Made by a program: the position numbers and the translations under genes. The notes beneath the pieces are model-generated. The model saw nothing but the letters and a program-made list of their open reading frames with translations, searched no databases and had not been told where the DNA came from. A DNA stretch of 64,000 bases from assembly GCF_009846745.1 (NCBI RefSeq), contig NZ_AQPF01000001.1:62001-126000 (forward strand), in the 5' to 3' direction. The stretch is from Alloalcanivorax xiamenensis. Lineage in GTDB: Bacteria; Pseudomonadota; Gammaproteobacteria; Pseudomonadales; Alcanivoracaceae. The stretch's first letter is position 1; every line of letters begins with the position of its first letter. This document shows positions 1-8,058 of this stretch, piece after piece.

Positions 1-2
1 TG

Positions 3-1211
3 GACCGGGATTTCCTGCTGCACTGGCGCATCGCCAACGCCGAACAAAGCCGCGGCAGCCTGTTCGTGGAGACGGTGAATGGCGAACACTACGCGCTGGT
101 GATGCTGACCCCGCCCTCGCGACCCGCCGCCACCCGCGCCCTGCCCCGGGAGACGCTGTTCATTATCGATACCTCCGGCTCCATGAGCGGCGCCTCCATC
201 CGCCAGGCCCGCGCCAGTCTGCTGGAAGCGCTGGCGCACCTGCGGCCTGGTGACCGCTTCAATGTGATCGAATTCAACAGCGTCCATCACGCCCTGTTCG
301 AAGCCCCAATGCCCGCCGACGAGGCGCACTTGCAGCAAGCACGCCGCTTTGTCGCCGGACTGGAAGCCAGCGGCGGCACCGAAATGCTGCCCGCTCTGAA
401 TACCGCGCTGACCATGCCCACTGATGCCGAATACCTGCGCCAGGTAATGTTCATCACCGACGGCGCGGTGACCAACGAGGACGGCATCTTCAGCCTGATT
501 CATCGGCGCCTGGGCTCGGCCCGTCTGTTCACCGTCGGCATCGGCTCCAGCCCCAACAGTCATTTCATGCGCAAGGCAGCGCAGTTCGGCCGTGGCACCT
601 TCACCTACATCGGCAACCTGCAGGAAGTGTCGAAAACCATGACCGACCTGTTCGAGAAGTTGGAGAATCCGGTGATCCGCGATGTACAGCTGACCCTGCC
701 ACCTGGCGTGGAGGCGGAAATCTGGCCGCGCCGCATTCCTGACTTGTACGCCAGTGAGCCGCTGCTGCTGACGCTGAAGCTGAATCGCGTTCCCGAGTAC
801 CTGACACTGACCGGCCTCACGCCCACGCCGTGGGAACAGACCCTGCAACTGCCCGAAGGACGGCAACACCCCGGCATCGCCCGCCTCTGGGCCCGCAACA
901 AGATCGAGGCACTGAATGACCGGCTGGCGCTGGGCGAATCGGAAGAAGTGATCCGTCCACTGCTCACCGACGTGGCACTGGAGCACTCGCTGATGAGCCG
1001 CTACACCAGCTTCGTTGCCATCGAGCGCATCCCTTCCCGCCCGCTGGACGAGCCGTTGATCCGGGAGGACCTTGCCAACACCCTTCCCGATGGTCTGGCC
1101 TGGCCCGCTACCGCCACCGGTGTCGACCGGCTCTGGCGACACGCCGCGGTACTCGCCCTCACCGGCCTGCTTCTGATCCTGGTGTTCCGCCGGAGACACC
1201 GCCGTGACTAG
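3..1211 (+). CDS. Sortase-dependent VIT/VWA surface protein, 3' part
   Basis: The reading frame is open from the window edge, so the N-terminal part lies outside; 402 residues are visible. They contain a von Willebrand factor A domain whose metal-binding DTSGSMSG motif lies near the visible N-terminus. The C-terminus has the layout of a sorting signal: a Pro-Ala-Thr-Ala-Thr-Gly stretch, one hydrophobic helix (ALTGLLLILVF) and a basic tail RRRHRRD. The stop overlaps the start of the sortase gene by 8 bases, so the two are translationally coupled and the protein is the likely substrate. This matches the marine proteobacterial sortase target family. The surface or adhesion role is inferred from family knowledge. 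Confidence 0.85.
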   Translation, partial: DRDFLLHWRIANAEQSRGSLFVETVNGEHYALVMLTPPSRPAATRALPRETLFIIDTSGSMSGASIRQARASLLEALAHLRPGDRFNVIEFNSVHHALFEAPMPADEAHLQQARRFVAGLEASGGTEMLPALNTALTMPTDAEYLRQVMFITDGAVTNEDGIFSLIHRRLGSARLFTVGIGSSPNSHFMRKAAQFGRGTFTYIGNLQEVSKTMTDLFEKLENPVIRDVQLTLPPGVEAEIWPRRIPDLYASEPLLLTLKLNRVPEYLTLTGLTPTPWEQTLQLPEGRQHPGIARLWARNKIEALNDRLALGESEEVIRPLLTDVALEHSLMSRYTSFVAIERIPSRPLDEPLIREDLANTLPDGLAWPATATGVDRLWRHAAVLALTGLLLILVFRRRHRRD

Positions 1212-1812
1212 GGGCGAACGTGGGTTGCTCGGAGCAGTGCTGGTCTTTCTGGTGCTGGTGGTCGGCAAGGCGACCTGGATCGAGGCCAAGGCCTGGGTCG
1301 CCCAGGTTCTGATCGCCCGGGCCTGGGAACAAACCCTGGCCGACGGTGGTCACCATCCCCCCTGGCCCTGGGCGGACACCTGGCCGGTGGCGCGGCTGAC
1401 CGATCACAACGGCAGGGATTTGTATGTCCTGGAAAGCGCCAGCGGCCAGGCCCTGGCGTTCGGTCCCGGCCGCATGGCGACCGGCGATGGCGGCTGGGTG
1501 GTGGCCGGACACCGGGACACCCACTTCCGCTTTCTGGAAGGGCTGGCAAAAGACCACCGGCTGAGCTTGCAGAAGGCGGATGGGCACTGGTCCCGTTACC
1601 GGGTGACCGCCACCGAAGTGGCCGACATCCGACGGGACACCCTGCAACCGCCGGCGGACCCGCGGGCGCTGGTCCTGGTCACCTGCTATCCCTTCGACGC
1701 CAGCGCAGCGGGAGGGCCGCTGCGCTATGTGGTCAGCATGAGAACGGTGGCCAGCACGGAATCCGTGGCCAACGCGGAAACACTTAGCGGCCGAGGATAT
1801 CCCGGGCAATGA
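1204..1812 (+). CDS. Class-type sortase, marine proteobacterial family
   Basis: A 202-residue transpeptidase starting at GTG inside the end of the substrate gene. Residues 8-20 form a membrane anchor and the sortase fold follows. The catalytic set is visible: His103 in AGHRDTHF, Cys161 in LVTCYPF and Arg174 in GGPLRYVV. Sortases cut a sorting signal and attach the protein to an acceptor; in Gram-negative members the acceptor is not well established. The overlap with the VIT/VWA gene pairs enzyme and substrate. Its last 29 bases overlap the convergent acyl-CoA dehydrogenase gene. Confidence 0.9.
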   Translation: MTRGERGLLGAVLVFLVLVVGKATWIEAKAWVAQVLIARAWEQTLADGGHHPPWPWADTWPVARLTDHNGRDLYVLESASGQALAFGPGRMATGDGGWVVAGHRDTHFRFLEGLAKDHRLSLQKADGHWSRYRVTATEVADIRRDTLQPPADPRALVLVTCYPFDASAAGGPLRYVVSMRTVASTESVANAETLSGRGYPGQ

Positions 1813-2923
1813 TTTCCTTCATGATCTCGCTGGTACCGCCGTAGATGCGCTGAATACGGGCATCCACATAGTCCCGGGAAATCGGATACTCCTTCATGTA
1901 ACCGTAACCGCCGAACAACTGCAGGCACTGGTCCGCCACTTTGCCCTGCAGCTCGGTGGTCATCAGTTTGGCGATGGAGGCGTTGGTGGTGCTCAGCTCA
2001 CCCCGGCCATACTGATCGATGCACTGGCTGGTGAAGGCCTTGTTGACCTCAACCATGGCGTGCAGGTTGGCGAGCACGAAGCGGGTGTTCTGGAATTTGG
2101 CCACGGACTGCCCGAACGCCTGACGCTCCTGGACGTACTCGATGGTCCGCTCCAGCATGCCTTCGCACGCGGCCACCGCGCTCAGCGCCAGAATCAAGCG
2201 CTCACGGGGCAGCTCGTTCATCAGGTTGAAGAAACCCTTGCCTTCTCCGCCCAGGATCTGGTCGGCACCGACGCGGACATCCTGGAAGAACAACTCCGAG
2301 GTGTCCGCCGCGTGATGACCCATCTTTTCCAGATTGCGGCCACGGGAGAAACCCGCCGTCGTGGCGTCCACGGTAAACAGGGTCACGCCCTTGGCGCCGG
2401 CATCGGGATCGGTTTTGGTGGCCAGGACGATAACGTCGCTGTGCTGGCCATTGGTAATGAAGGTCTTCTGGCCATTGATCACATAGTGATCGCCGTCTTT
2501 TTCCGCGCGGGTTTTCATGCCTTGCAGATCGGAACCGGCACCGGGCTCGGTCATGCCAATGGAGCCCACCGCCTCCCCGGTCACCATCTTCGGTAACCAG
2601 CTCTGTTTCTGCTCCTCCGTGCCCAGGTGCAGGATATAGGGCGCAACGATGTCGGAGTGCACGGACAGGTTGGACGCCAGAGCGCCGAACCCCAAACGGG
2701 AGGCCTCTTCCACGATCACCGCGGAAAGCCGGAAATCGGCGCCAAAGCCGCCGTAGGCCTCCGGCACGTCGACACACAGAAACCCGTTTTCACCCAATTG
2801 ATTCCACAATTCGCGGGGGAATTTCTCTTCTTTCTCCCACTGGTCATAGTGTGGCGCGACTTCCTTCTCGAGGAACTTGCGGACATTATCGCGGAACAGC
2901 TCAATTTCGTTTTGGTCAAGCAT
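1784..2923 (-). CDS. Acyl-CoA dehydrogenase, long-chain/isovaleryl-like
   Basis: A flavoenzyme of 379 residues that oxidises an acyl-CoA to the 2-enoyl-CoA and passes electrons to ETF. Family motifs are present: the FAD-binding MTEPGAGSDLQGM (residues 124-136) and the C-terminal FGGYGYMKEYPISRDYVDAR. The position used as catalytic base by medium-chain enzymes is a Gly here (IYGGTSEI). Glu241 in LPRERLILA lies where long-chain and isovaleryl-CoA dehydrogenases carry theirs, so activity is expected. It stands alone with no beta-oxidation neighbours. A perfect palindrome lies about 145 bases upstream. Chain-length preference cannot be told from the sequence. Confidence 0.9.
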   Translation of the reverse strand: MLDQNEIELFRDNVRKFLEKEVAPHYDQWEKEEKFPRELWNQLGENGFLCVDVPEAYGGFGADFRLSAVIVEEASRLGFGALASNLSVHSDIVAPYILHLGTEEQKQSWLPKMVTGEAVGSIGMTEPGAGSDLQGMKTRAEKDGDHYVINGQKTFITNGQHSDVIVLATKTDPDAGAKGVTLFTVDATTAGFSRGRNLEKMGHHAADTSELFFQDVRVGADQILGGEGKGFFNLMNELPRERLILALSAVAACEGMLERTIEYVQERQAFGQSVAKFQNTRFVLANLHAMVEVNKAFTSQCIDQYGRGELSTTNASIAKLMTTELQGKVADQCLQLFGGYGYMKEYPISRDYVDARIQRIYGGTSEIMKEIIARDILGR

Positions 2924-3251
2924 GACTCACCTGTTTTGTAACCTGGCCATTTGAAAACGGGACCTTCCCGGCCCCGTAACGGGTACCCGAACCATCCGGA
3001 TACCGCAAAGGACATACCGGTTTGCCGGAAAGCGCCCTATTCTAAGGTGTGATTCTTCAGGATAACACTTGACGTAACGTCAACCCGAAGCCCTGGCGGT
3101 TGCCGCCCAAGCGACATTTTTTACCTATCCTCTGCCTTCCCGGCGTGCCCCCGCCTCGTCCATTCCGCCGATTGTCACTGGGCACGGGTGGACAGCGCCG
3201 TCACCGCCATGGATCATCTGCCGTTTCCCGAATCGGCAGGACGGAGCGTTC
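2924..3251. other. Intergenic region between divergent genes
   Basis: This 328-base gap separates the divergent acyl-CoA dehydrogenase and histidine-phosphatase genes and should hold both promoters. The only distinct element seen is the 15-base palindrome at 3069-3083. On the minus strand a TAGAAT hexamer near 3050 could be a -10 box for the dehydrogenase. No further coding sequence is supported. Confidence 0.5.
3069..3083. promoter_or_regulatory. Perfect palindromic operator candidate
   Basis: The sequence TTGACGT-A-ACGTCAA is a perfect 7-bp inverted repeat around one base, between the divergent acyl-CoA dehydrogenase and phosphatase genes. It resembles, from memory, operators of LiuR-type MerR regulators that control acyl-CoA and branched-chain catabolism genes. 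Regulator identity is inference; no such regulator lies in the window. Confidence 0.5.
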
Positions 3252-3923
3252 ATGGCCAAACTGTTTCTGGTACGCCACGGCCAAGCGGCCTTCGGCGAAG
3301 ACAATTACGATCAGCTTTCCAAGCTCGGTCACCAGCAGGCACGCTGGCTTGGTGAGTATTTCCGTGAACGGGGGGTCACTTTCAAGCGAGCCCTGGCCGG
3401 CGGGTTGATGCGGCAACAGGACACCGCCAAGAGCCTGCTCGCCGCCACCGAAAACCCTCCTCCTCTGGACACCCATCCCGGCCTGGACGAGTACGATGGT
3501 CACGCGCTTTATGTCAGCCATACTGGCAGCGCTGATGTGGCCGGCCACCAAAAACGGGACGCGGTGGATTACTGGCGGACGTTCCGTGGTGCTTATCAAG
3601 GCTGGGTGGACGGCACCCTTATCGGAGAGCACGAGAGCTGGGCGGATTTCGGCGGCCGCATCCACCAGGCATTGGGTGGTCTGTGCACGGGTTTGTCCCG
3701 GGAAGACAATGTTCTGGCGGTCAGTTCCGGCGGTGTCATCGGCACCACCATAGCCGGCCTGTTACAGACCGCGCCGCGTTCCGCCATCGAGTTGAATTTC
3801 CAGTTCCGCAACAGCGCATTCTGCGAAATTATCGTTGGTCGTTCCGAATGGCGCCTTTCCACGTTCAATGCCCTGCCCCACCTGGATCGCCCTGATCGGC
3901 GCGACGCCATTACCTTCGTTTGA
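3252..3923 (+). CDS. Histidine phosphatase (phosphoglycerate mutase-like)
   Basis: A 223-residue cytosolic protein of the histidine phosphatase superfamily. The N-terminal LFLVRHGQ motif supplies the phospho-accepting His9. A second conserved block, AVSSGGVIGTTI (residues about 157-168), has Ser-Ser-Gly-Gly where many members carry a Ser-His-Gly-type signature, so the second catalytic histidine is not obvious there. The family ranges from phosphoglycerate mutases to broad phosphatases, and the substrate cannot be assigned. It is transcribed alone. Confidence 0.8.
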   Translation: MAKLFLVRHGQAAFGEDNYDQLSKLGHQQARWLGEYFRERGVTFKRALAGGLMRQQDTAKSLLAATENPPPLDTHPGLDEYDGHALYVSHTGSADVAGHQKRDAVDYWRTFRGAYQGWVDGTLIGEHESWADFGGRIHQALGGLCTGLSREDNVLAVSSGGVIGTTIAGLLQTAPRSAIELNFQFRNSAFCEIIVGRSEWRLSTFNALPHLDRPDRRDAITFV

Positions 3924-3961
3924 CGGCTCGAGCCCCTCCCGGCAAATCGTCGTAACAGACG

Positions 3962-3973
3962 ATAACCGGTTAT
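3962..3973. promoter_or_regulatory. Palindrome upstream of TRAP binding protein genes
   Basis: ATAACCGGTTAT is a perfect 12-bp palindrome, 75 bases upstream of the first binding-protein start and within its only promoter region. It is a plausible operator. The cognate regulator is unknown. Confidence 0.4.
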
Positions 3974-4048
3974 GGCTTTGTCGATAGGGTAAGGACGGCC
4001 AGACTCGCCTTTTATGGTGGGTTACTCACCTTTTTTGGGAGGTCGTCC

Positions 4049-5206
4049 ATGCACCTTTTGCTTGTCGTTCTACGTCCGGTCTTAATAGGGATTCTGCTCG
4101 CCGGCATGGCCGGCGCCCACGCCACCACCTTGCGTTATGCCACCGGCTATCCTCCGGGGTCCCTGCCCGCCAAGGCAGCGGAAAATTACGCCAAAGCGGT
4201 GGAAAAATATTCCGATGGTGATCTGAAGTTACGCGTCTTCGCGCTGTCTCTTCTCAATGCTTCAGAAACTTCCGATGGTGTCCGTGATGGTATCGCCGAC
4301 GGCGGCTATTTGCTGACGGTGTACTTTCCCGCCATGTATCCGCATACCAATCTGGTCAACGAATCCTCCATGCAGCTGTTGCTGTTCGACGAGAAAGCGC
4401 TGAATGGTAAAGGCGCCCTGGCCTATGAAGGCGCCATGACGGAATTCACTTTCTTCAACTGCCCCGAATGCCTTGAAGAGTACGAACAGCAAAAACAGGT
4501 TTATACCGCCAACGCCGCCAGCTCCAGTTATGGTTTGCTGTGCAACAAACCGGTCACCAATCAGGAACAACTCAAAGGCAAACGTCTTCGCGTAGCCGGC
4601 TCCCACTGGTCCCGCTGGTCCGAACATTTCGGCGCCACCTCCATGTCACTGACCATCAACGATACGCTCGAAGCGCTGCACCAAGGCGTGATTGACTGCA
4701 CCATCGCATCAGCGCCGGAGTTGATCAACCTGGGACTGATCGAGGCCGTCAGCGATATCACCATGAGCGTTCCTGGTGGCGTCTATGCTGGTGCCAATGC
4801 CGGCAGTTTCAATGTTGATGTCTGGCGCAAACTCAATGAGAAACAACGACAGGCTATTCTCCGCGCCGGTGCCCGTTACACCGCCGAAACACCCTGGAGC
4901 TACCTGCAACTTGAAAAGGAAGCTCTGAAGAAGACCGAGGAAAAAGGCGCCGAACTGCACCAGGCATCACCGGAACTGTTTGAGGCCAGCCGTGAGTTCA
5001 TTAAGCAGGATCTCAACACCATCATCGACTACTACGCTAAAAATCATGGCGTCGAACGCGGTGAGGAAATGCTCGATACCTTCCATGATCTTCTCAAAAA
5101 ATGGGTCGGCCTGGTTCAGGATGTGGACAGTCTCGACGATCTGGAAGCGCTGTACTGGGACGAGGTTTTCTCCAAAGTGGATGTATCCAGCTACGGAATG
5201 AAGTAA
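4049..5206 (+). CDS. TRAP transporter substrate-binding protein (DctP type), copy 1
   Basis: A 385-residue periplasmic protein with a cleavable signal peptide (residues 1 to about 24, ending near AGAHA). It captures a solute, typically a carboxylate, for a TRAP permease. A GGGAGG ribosome-binding site supports the ATG. Typical features are the conserved Arg region KRLRVAGSHWSRW and the repeated small-residue lobes. Unusual cysteines occur at NCPECLEEYE, in YGLLC and in GVIDC, suggesting disulfides. The gene is followed 30 bases later by a close paralogue. No DctQ or DctM permease gene is adjacent, so its membrane partner is elsewhere or shared. Confidence 0.88.
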   Translation: MHLLLVVLRPVLIGILLAGMAGAHATTLRYATGYPPGSLPAKAAENYAKAVEKYSDGDLKLRVFALSLLNASETSDGVRDGIADGGYLLTVYFPAMYPHTNLVNESSMQLLLFDEKALNGKGALAYEGAMTEFTFFNCPECLEEYEQQKQVYTANAASSSYGLLCNKPVTNQEQLKGKRLRVAGSHWSRWSEHFGATSMSLTINDTLEALHQGVIDCTIASAPELINLGLIEAVSDITMSVPGGVYAGANAGSFNVDVWRKLNEKQRQAILRAGARYTAETPWSYLQLEKEALKKTEEKGAELHQASPELFEASREFIKQDLNTIIDYYAKNHGVERGEEMLDTFHDLLKKWVGLVQDVDSLDDLEALYWDEVFSKVDVSSYGMK

Positions 5207-5236
5207 ACCGATAACACAGAGAAAAGGTGACTGATT

Positions 5237-6397
5237 ATGGCGATAACAAAAAGTGTCACCCGTGCTTTTCTCGTGGCCATGTTCCTGGTCGGTTTCGGCC
5301 AGGCTAGCGCCGCGGACACATTGAGATTGGCACTGGGCTACCCGCCGGGTTCAAAAGCCGACGAGGTCATGCAGAAGTACGCGGAGACGGTAAAGCAATA
5401 TACCGACGGCAGTCTGTCGGTGAAGGTGTATCCGATGTCATTGCTGAGCGCCGCGGAAATTTCCGACGGTGTGCGTGACGGCATCGCCGATATCGGGGTC
5501 ATGTACACCGTGTACTTCCCCGCCATGTATCCGCATACCAATCTGGTCAACGAATCCGCCATGCAACTTCTGTTGCTGGATCCGGAAACCCTGAATGGCA
5601 AGGAAGCGCTGGCTTTCGAAGCGGCCATGTCGGAGTTCACTCTGTTCCACTGCCCCGAGTGTCTGGAGGAATACGAAAAGCAGAATCAGGTTTATACCGC
5701 CAATGCCACCAGCATCAGTTACGGCCTTTTATGCACCACCCCGGTGACCAATCAAGACCAACTGAAAGGCAAACGCATCCGCGTCGCCGGCTCTCACTGG
5801 TCCCGCTGGGCCCAGCATTTCGGCGCCTCCTCGGTTTCCCTCACCATCAACGAAACCCTGGAAGGACTCAGCCAGGGCGTGATCGACTGCAGCATCACCT
5901 CCCCGGTGGAACTCATCAATCTCGGCCTCGGCGAAGTGGTCACCGACATGACCCTGGCTATCCCTGGCGGTCTGTACGCGGGCGCCAGCGCCGCCGGTTT
6001 CAATCAGGACGTCTGGCAGGGGCTCACCGAGGAGCAACGCCGCGCCGTACTCCGCGCCGGCGCCGCCACCACCGCCCTGTCACCCTGGGCTTCCCTGGAA
6101 CAAAAAGCGGAGGCCATGGCGCTGGCGGACAAGGAAGGAATCAAACAGCACGATCCGGACCCAGCCCTGATGGAGGCCACCCGCGATTTCGTCAAAGCCG
6201 ACATGGATACCATCGTCAACTATTACGCCAAGAATCACGGCGTTGAACGCGGCAAGGAGATGCTCGATTCATTCCATGAAATTCTGGTTCGCTGGGTCGA
6301 CCTGGTACAGGATGTCGATAGTGTCGAAGAGCTGGAAAAACTGTACTGGGACGAGATCTTTTCCAAGGTGGATGTAGGTACTTACGGTATGAACTAG
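5237..6397 (+). CDS. TRAP transporter substrate-binding protein (DctP type), copy 2
   Basis: A 386-residue periplasmic binding protein with a signal peptide ending near GQASA. By eye it is about two-thirds identical to the preceding gene over its whole length, and it shares the unusual CPECLEEYE and other cysteine positions. The two genes probably arose by tandem duplication and share one transcript, which ends at the strong hairpin at 6423-6456. A 39-base block is identical in DNA between the copies. Substrate is unknown, and divergence in the lobes could mean different ligands. Confidence 0.88.
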   Translation: MAITKSVTRAFLVAMFLVGFGQASAADTLRLALGYPPGSKADEVMQKYAETVKQYTDGSLSVKVYPMSLLSAAEISDGVRDGIADIGVMYTVYFPAMYPHTNLVNESAMQLLLLDPETLNGKEALAFEAAMSEFTLFHCPECLEEYEKQNQVYTANATSISYGLLCTTPVTNQDQLKGKRIRVAGSHWSRWAQHFGASSVSLTINETLEGLSQGVIDCSITSPVELINLGLGEVVTDMTLAIPGGLYAGASAAGFNQDVWQGLTEEQRRAVLRAGAATTALSPWASLEQKAEAMALADKEGIKQHDPDPALMEATRDFVKADMDTIVNYYAKNHGVERGKEMLDSFHEILVRWVDLVQDVDSVEELEKLYWDEIFSKVDVGTYGMN

Positions 6398-6422
6398 ACG
6401 TGTTGTCAGCACATCGAAAACA

Positions 6423-6456
6423 GTAAAAAGGCCGGCATCAAAGCCGGCCTTTTTAC
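6423..6456. terminator. Bidirectional Rho-independent terminator
   Basis: A perfect 14-bp stem (GTAAAAAGGCCGGC and its complement) encloses a 6-base loop, with A and T runs on either side. It lies between the convergent second TRAP binding-protein gene and the OsmC-type gene and can serve both. Confidence 0.9.
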
Positions 6457-6469
6457 TTAAAGAAAACGA

Positions 6470-6922
6470 CTACTTTTCTGGTTTTACGCTCACTGATGCT
6501 TTTAACGAATTGGCCACGAAGCAGTTACGGTGCGCACTCTCATGAAGCCTCCTCAACGTCTCTTCATCCACCTCATCGCCGTCGAAAACCACTTTCGGAT
6601 GCAGCACTACCTCGGTAATGGACATACGTCCTTCCGCGTTCTTGTCCACCACGCCCTGAGGCCGGTCCACATAGCTGAGCACTCGCAGCTTTTTCTTGGC
6701 GGCGATGGAGAGAAAGGTCAGCATGTGGCAACTGGAGGTGGCGGCGATCACCGCCTCGTCCGGATTCACCCGGCTATGACAACCATGGTAATCCGGCGAC
6801 GCCGACGCCTGGATCACCTCGCCCCCGGCGAACGTCCATTCATGGTCGCGTGGAAAAGTCTCATACTGGAAATCCGCGCCCGGCGGCAGATGCCAGGCGA
6901 CGCTGGCGGTGTACTCGGTCAT
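6470..6922 (-). CDS. OsmC/Ohr-family peroxide-detoxifying protein
   Basis: A 150-residue OsmC-fold protein. The two conserved cysteines are in SSCHMLTF and HRNCFVANS. In this family they reduce organic hydroperoxides in the cytoplasm, usually with a lipoyl or thiol reductant. The start MTEYTA was chosen because a GGGAG ribosome-binding site precedes it; an upstream in-frame extension has no such support and overlaps the downstream end of the lipase gene. The exact subfamily is not resolved. Confidence 0.85.
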   Translation of the reverse strand: MTEYTASVAWHLPPGADFQYETFPRDHEWTFAGGEVIQASASPDYHGCHSRVNPDEAVIAATSSCHMLTFLSIAAKKKLRVLSYVDRPQGVVDKNAEGRMSITEVVLHPKVVFDGDEVDEETLRRLHESAHRNCFVANSLKASVSVKPEK

Positions 6923-7022
6923 GGCAATTCTCCCTTCGGCCCTCTGAACAAGCTCCTCTTCAACCATGCCCCCGGGCATGCTTCGTGGCAAGTGATCAAG
7001 GTCAATACCCGCCGCGAAAACG

Positions 7023-7874
7023 TTACCCCTCGTTCTCACCCTGTAACCCTTCGGCCACCGCCCGCGCTACCCGGCGACTGTGGAGCAGGGCGCAATGGCC
7101 GAGATAGGGCACATGCACGGTGCGCTCGGCACCGTCCAGCAAGGCACTGGAGGCGGGCAGAATAAAGTTGTCCATGGTGGAGTAGATCACCTGGTAGAGC
7201 GCCCCTCCGGGGCAGGCTCCGCCTTCTTCCAGCTCCTTGATGAAAGGACTGTCATAGCGCATCTGGGCGGCGGCGCCACGGGGCGCGAACAGTGCCGAGA
7301 TGCGCGATCCGTGATGGGGGCTACCCAGGGTGATGACCCGATCGACCTTACCGGCCAGCCCCAGATTCTTGAGCGCATAGCGGGCCAGGGGGCCGCCCAT
7401 GGAATGGCATACCAGGTCGGCTTTCTCCGCTCCGGTCAGGGCCAGGATGCGGTTCACGTGATCCGCCACTTGTTGGGCCAGTTTGCGCGCATTAATGTGG
7501 GGTGGGGTATAACTCACCGAATACACATTGGCCCAACCACGACGGCGCAACCACCATTGCAGCCAGAGAAAATTGGTACTGTTGCCGCCATACCCGTGCA
7601 CCAGAATAATCGGTTTCCGCCCCTGCTGACGGGAGCGACGCGGCGACGCGTCCTGGACCAGCCGCAGTGGATAACTCAGTACCAGTATGGTCAGACTGAG
7701 GGCCTCCCGCGCCACCGCCAGTAAAGCGGGCAGGGGATGCAATGCGGCTTCCCGGTCCGCTGGCGTGGGAGAGGGGAAAGCACGCCGGTCATAGTACCAA
7801 AGCAGATAGAACACCAGCGTCAGGGCCCCAGGGACAAGCAACAGAGCCAGCAGCAAGCAGAAAATCCAGGACAT
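7023..7874 (-). CDS. Membrane-anchored alpha/beta hydrolase, lipase-like
   Basis: A 283-residue protein with an N-terminal membrane helix (residues 4-26) and a second hydrophobic segment near 58-72, followed by an alpha/beta hydrolase domain. The oxyanion region ILVHGYGGNSTNF and nucleophile elbow CHSMGGPLARY (Ser158) are typical of triacylglycerol lipases and PGAP1-like acyl hydrolases; the catalytic His probably lies in YLGHCALLHS. The start MSWIF follows an AGGAGA site. The natural ester is unknown. It lies just upstream of the OsmC gene with about 100 bases between. Confidence 0.85.
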   Translation of the reverse strand: MSWIFCLLLALLLVPGALTLVFYLLWYYDRRAFPSPTPADREAALHPLPALLAVAREALSLTILVLSYPLRLVQDASPRRSRQQGRKPIILVHGYGGNSTNFLWLQWWLRRRGWANVYSVSYTPPHINARKLAQQVADHVNRILALTGAEKADLVCHSMGGPLARYALKNLGLAGKVDRVITLGSPHHGSRISALFAPRGAAAQMRYDSPFIKELEEGGACPGGALYQVIYSTMDNFILPASSALLDGAERTVHVPYLGHCALLHSRRVARAVAEGLQGENEG

Positions 7875-8058
7875 AGGGGGTTCTCCTTTATAACCGGCAC
7901 TCTTGGCACCGGGCCGTTCCGGAAAACTACGCGCCCCCGGCGCCCGGCTCAACGCGGTACTGGCACCCGCGTACCGCCGACGGTCATTGACATGACCGCA
8001 CCGGGGGTGTCATGGCAAACTGGCTGACCTTTTCGGGAAGAGCACGAACGAGAACAAT

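Noticed and set aside
4049..6397. One gene split by a frameshift
   Set aside because: Both copies are full length, each has its own signal peptide and stop, so they are tandem paralogues.
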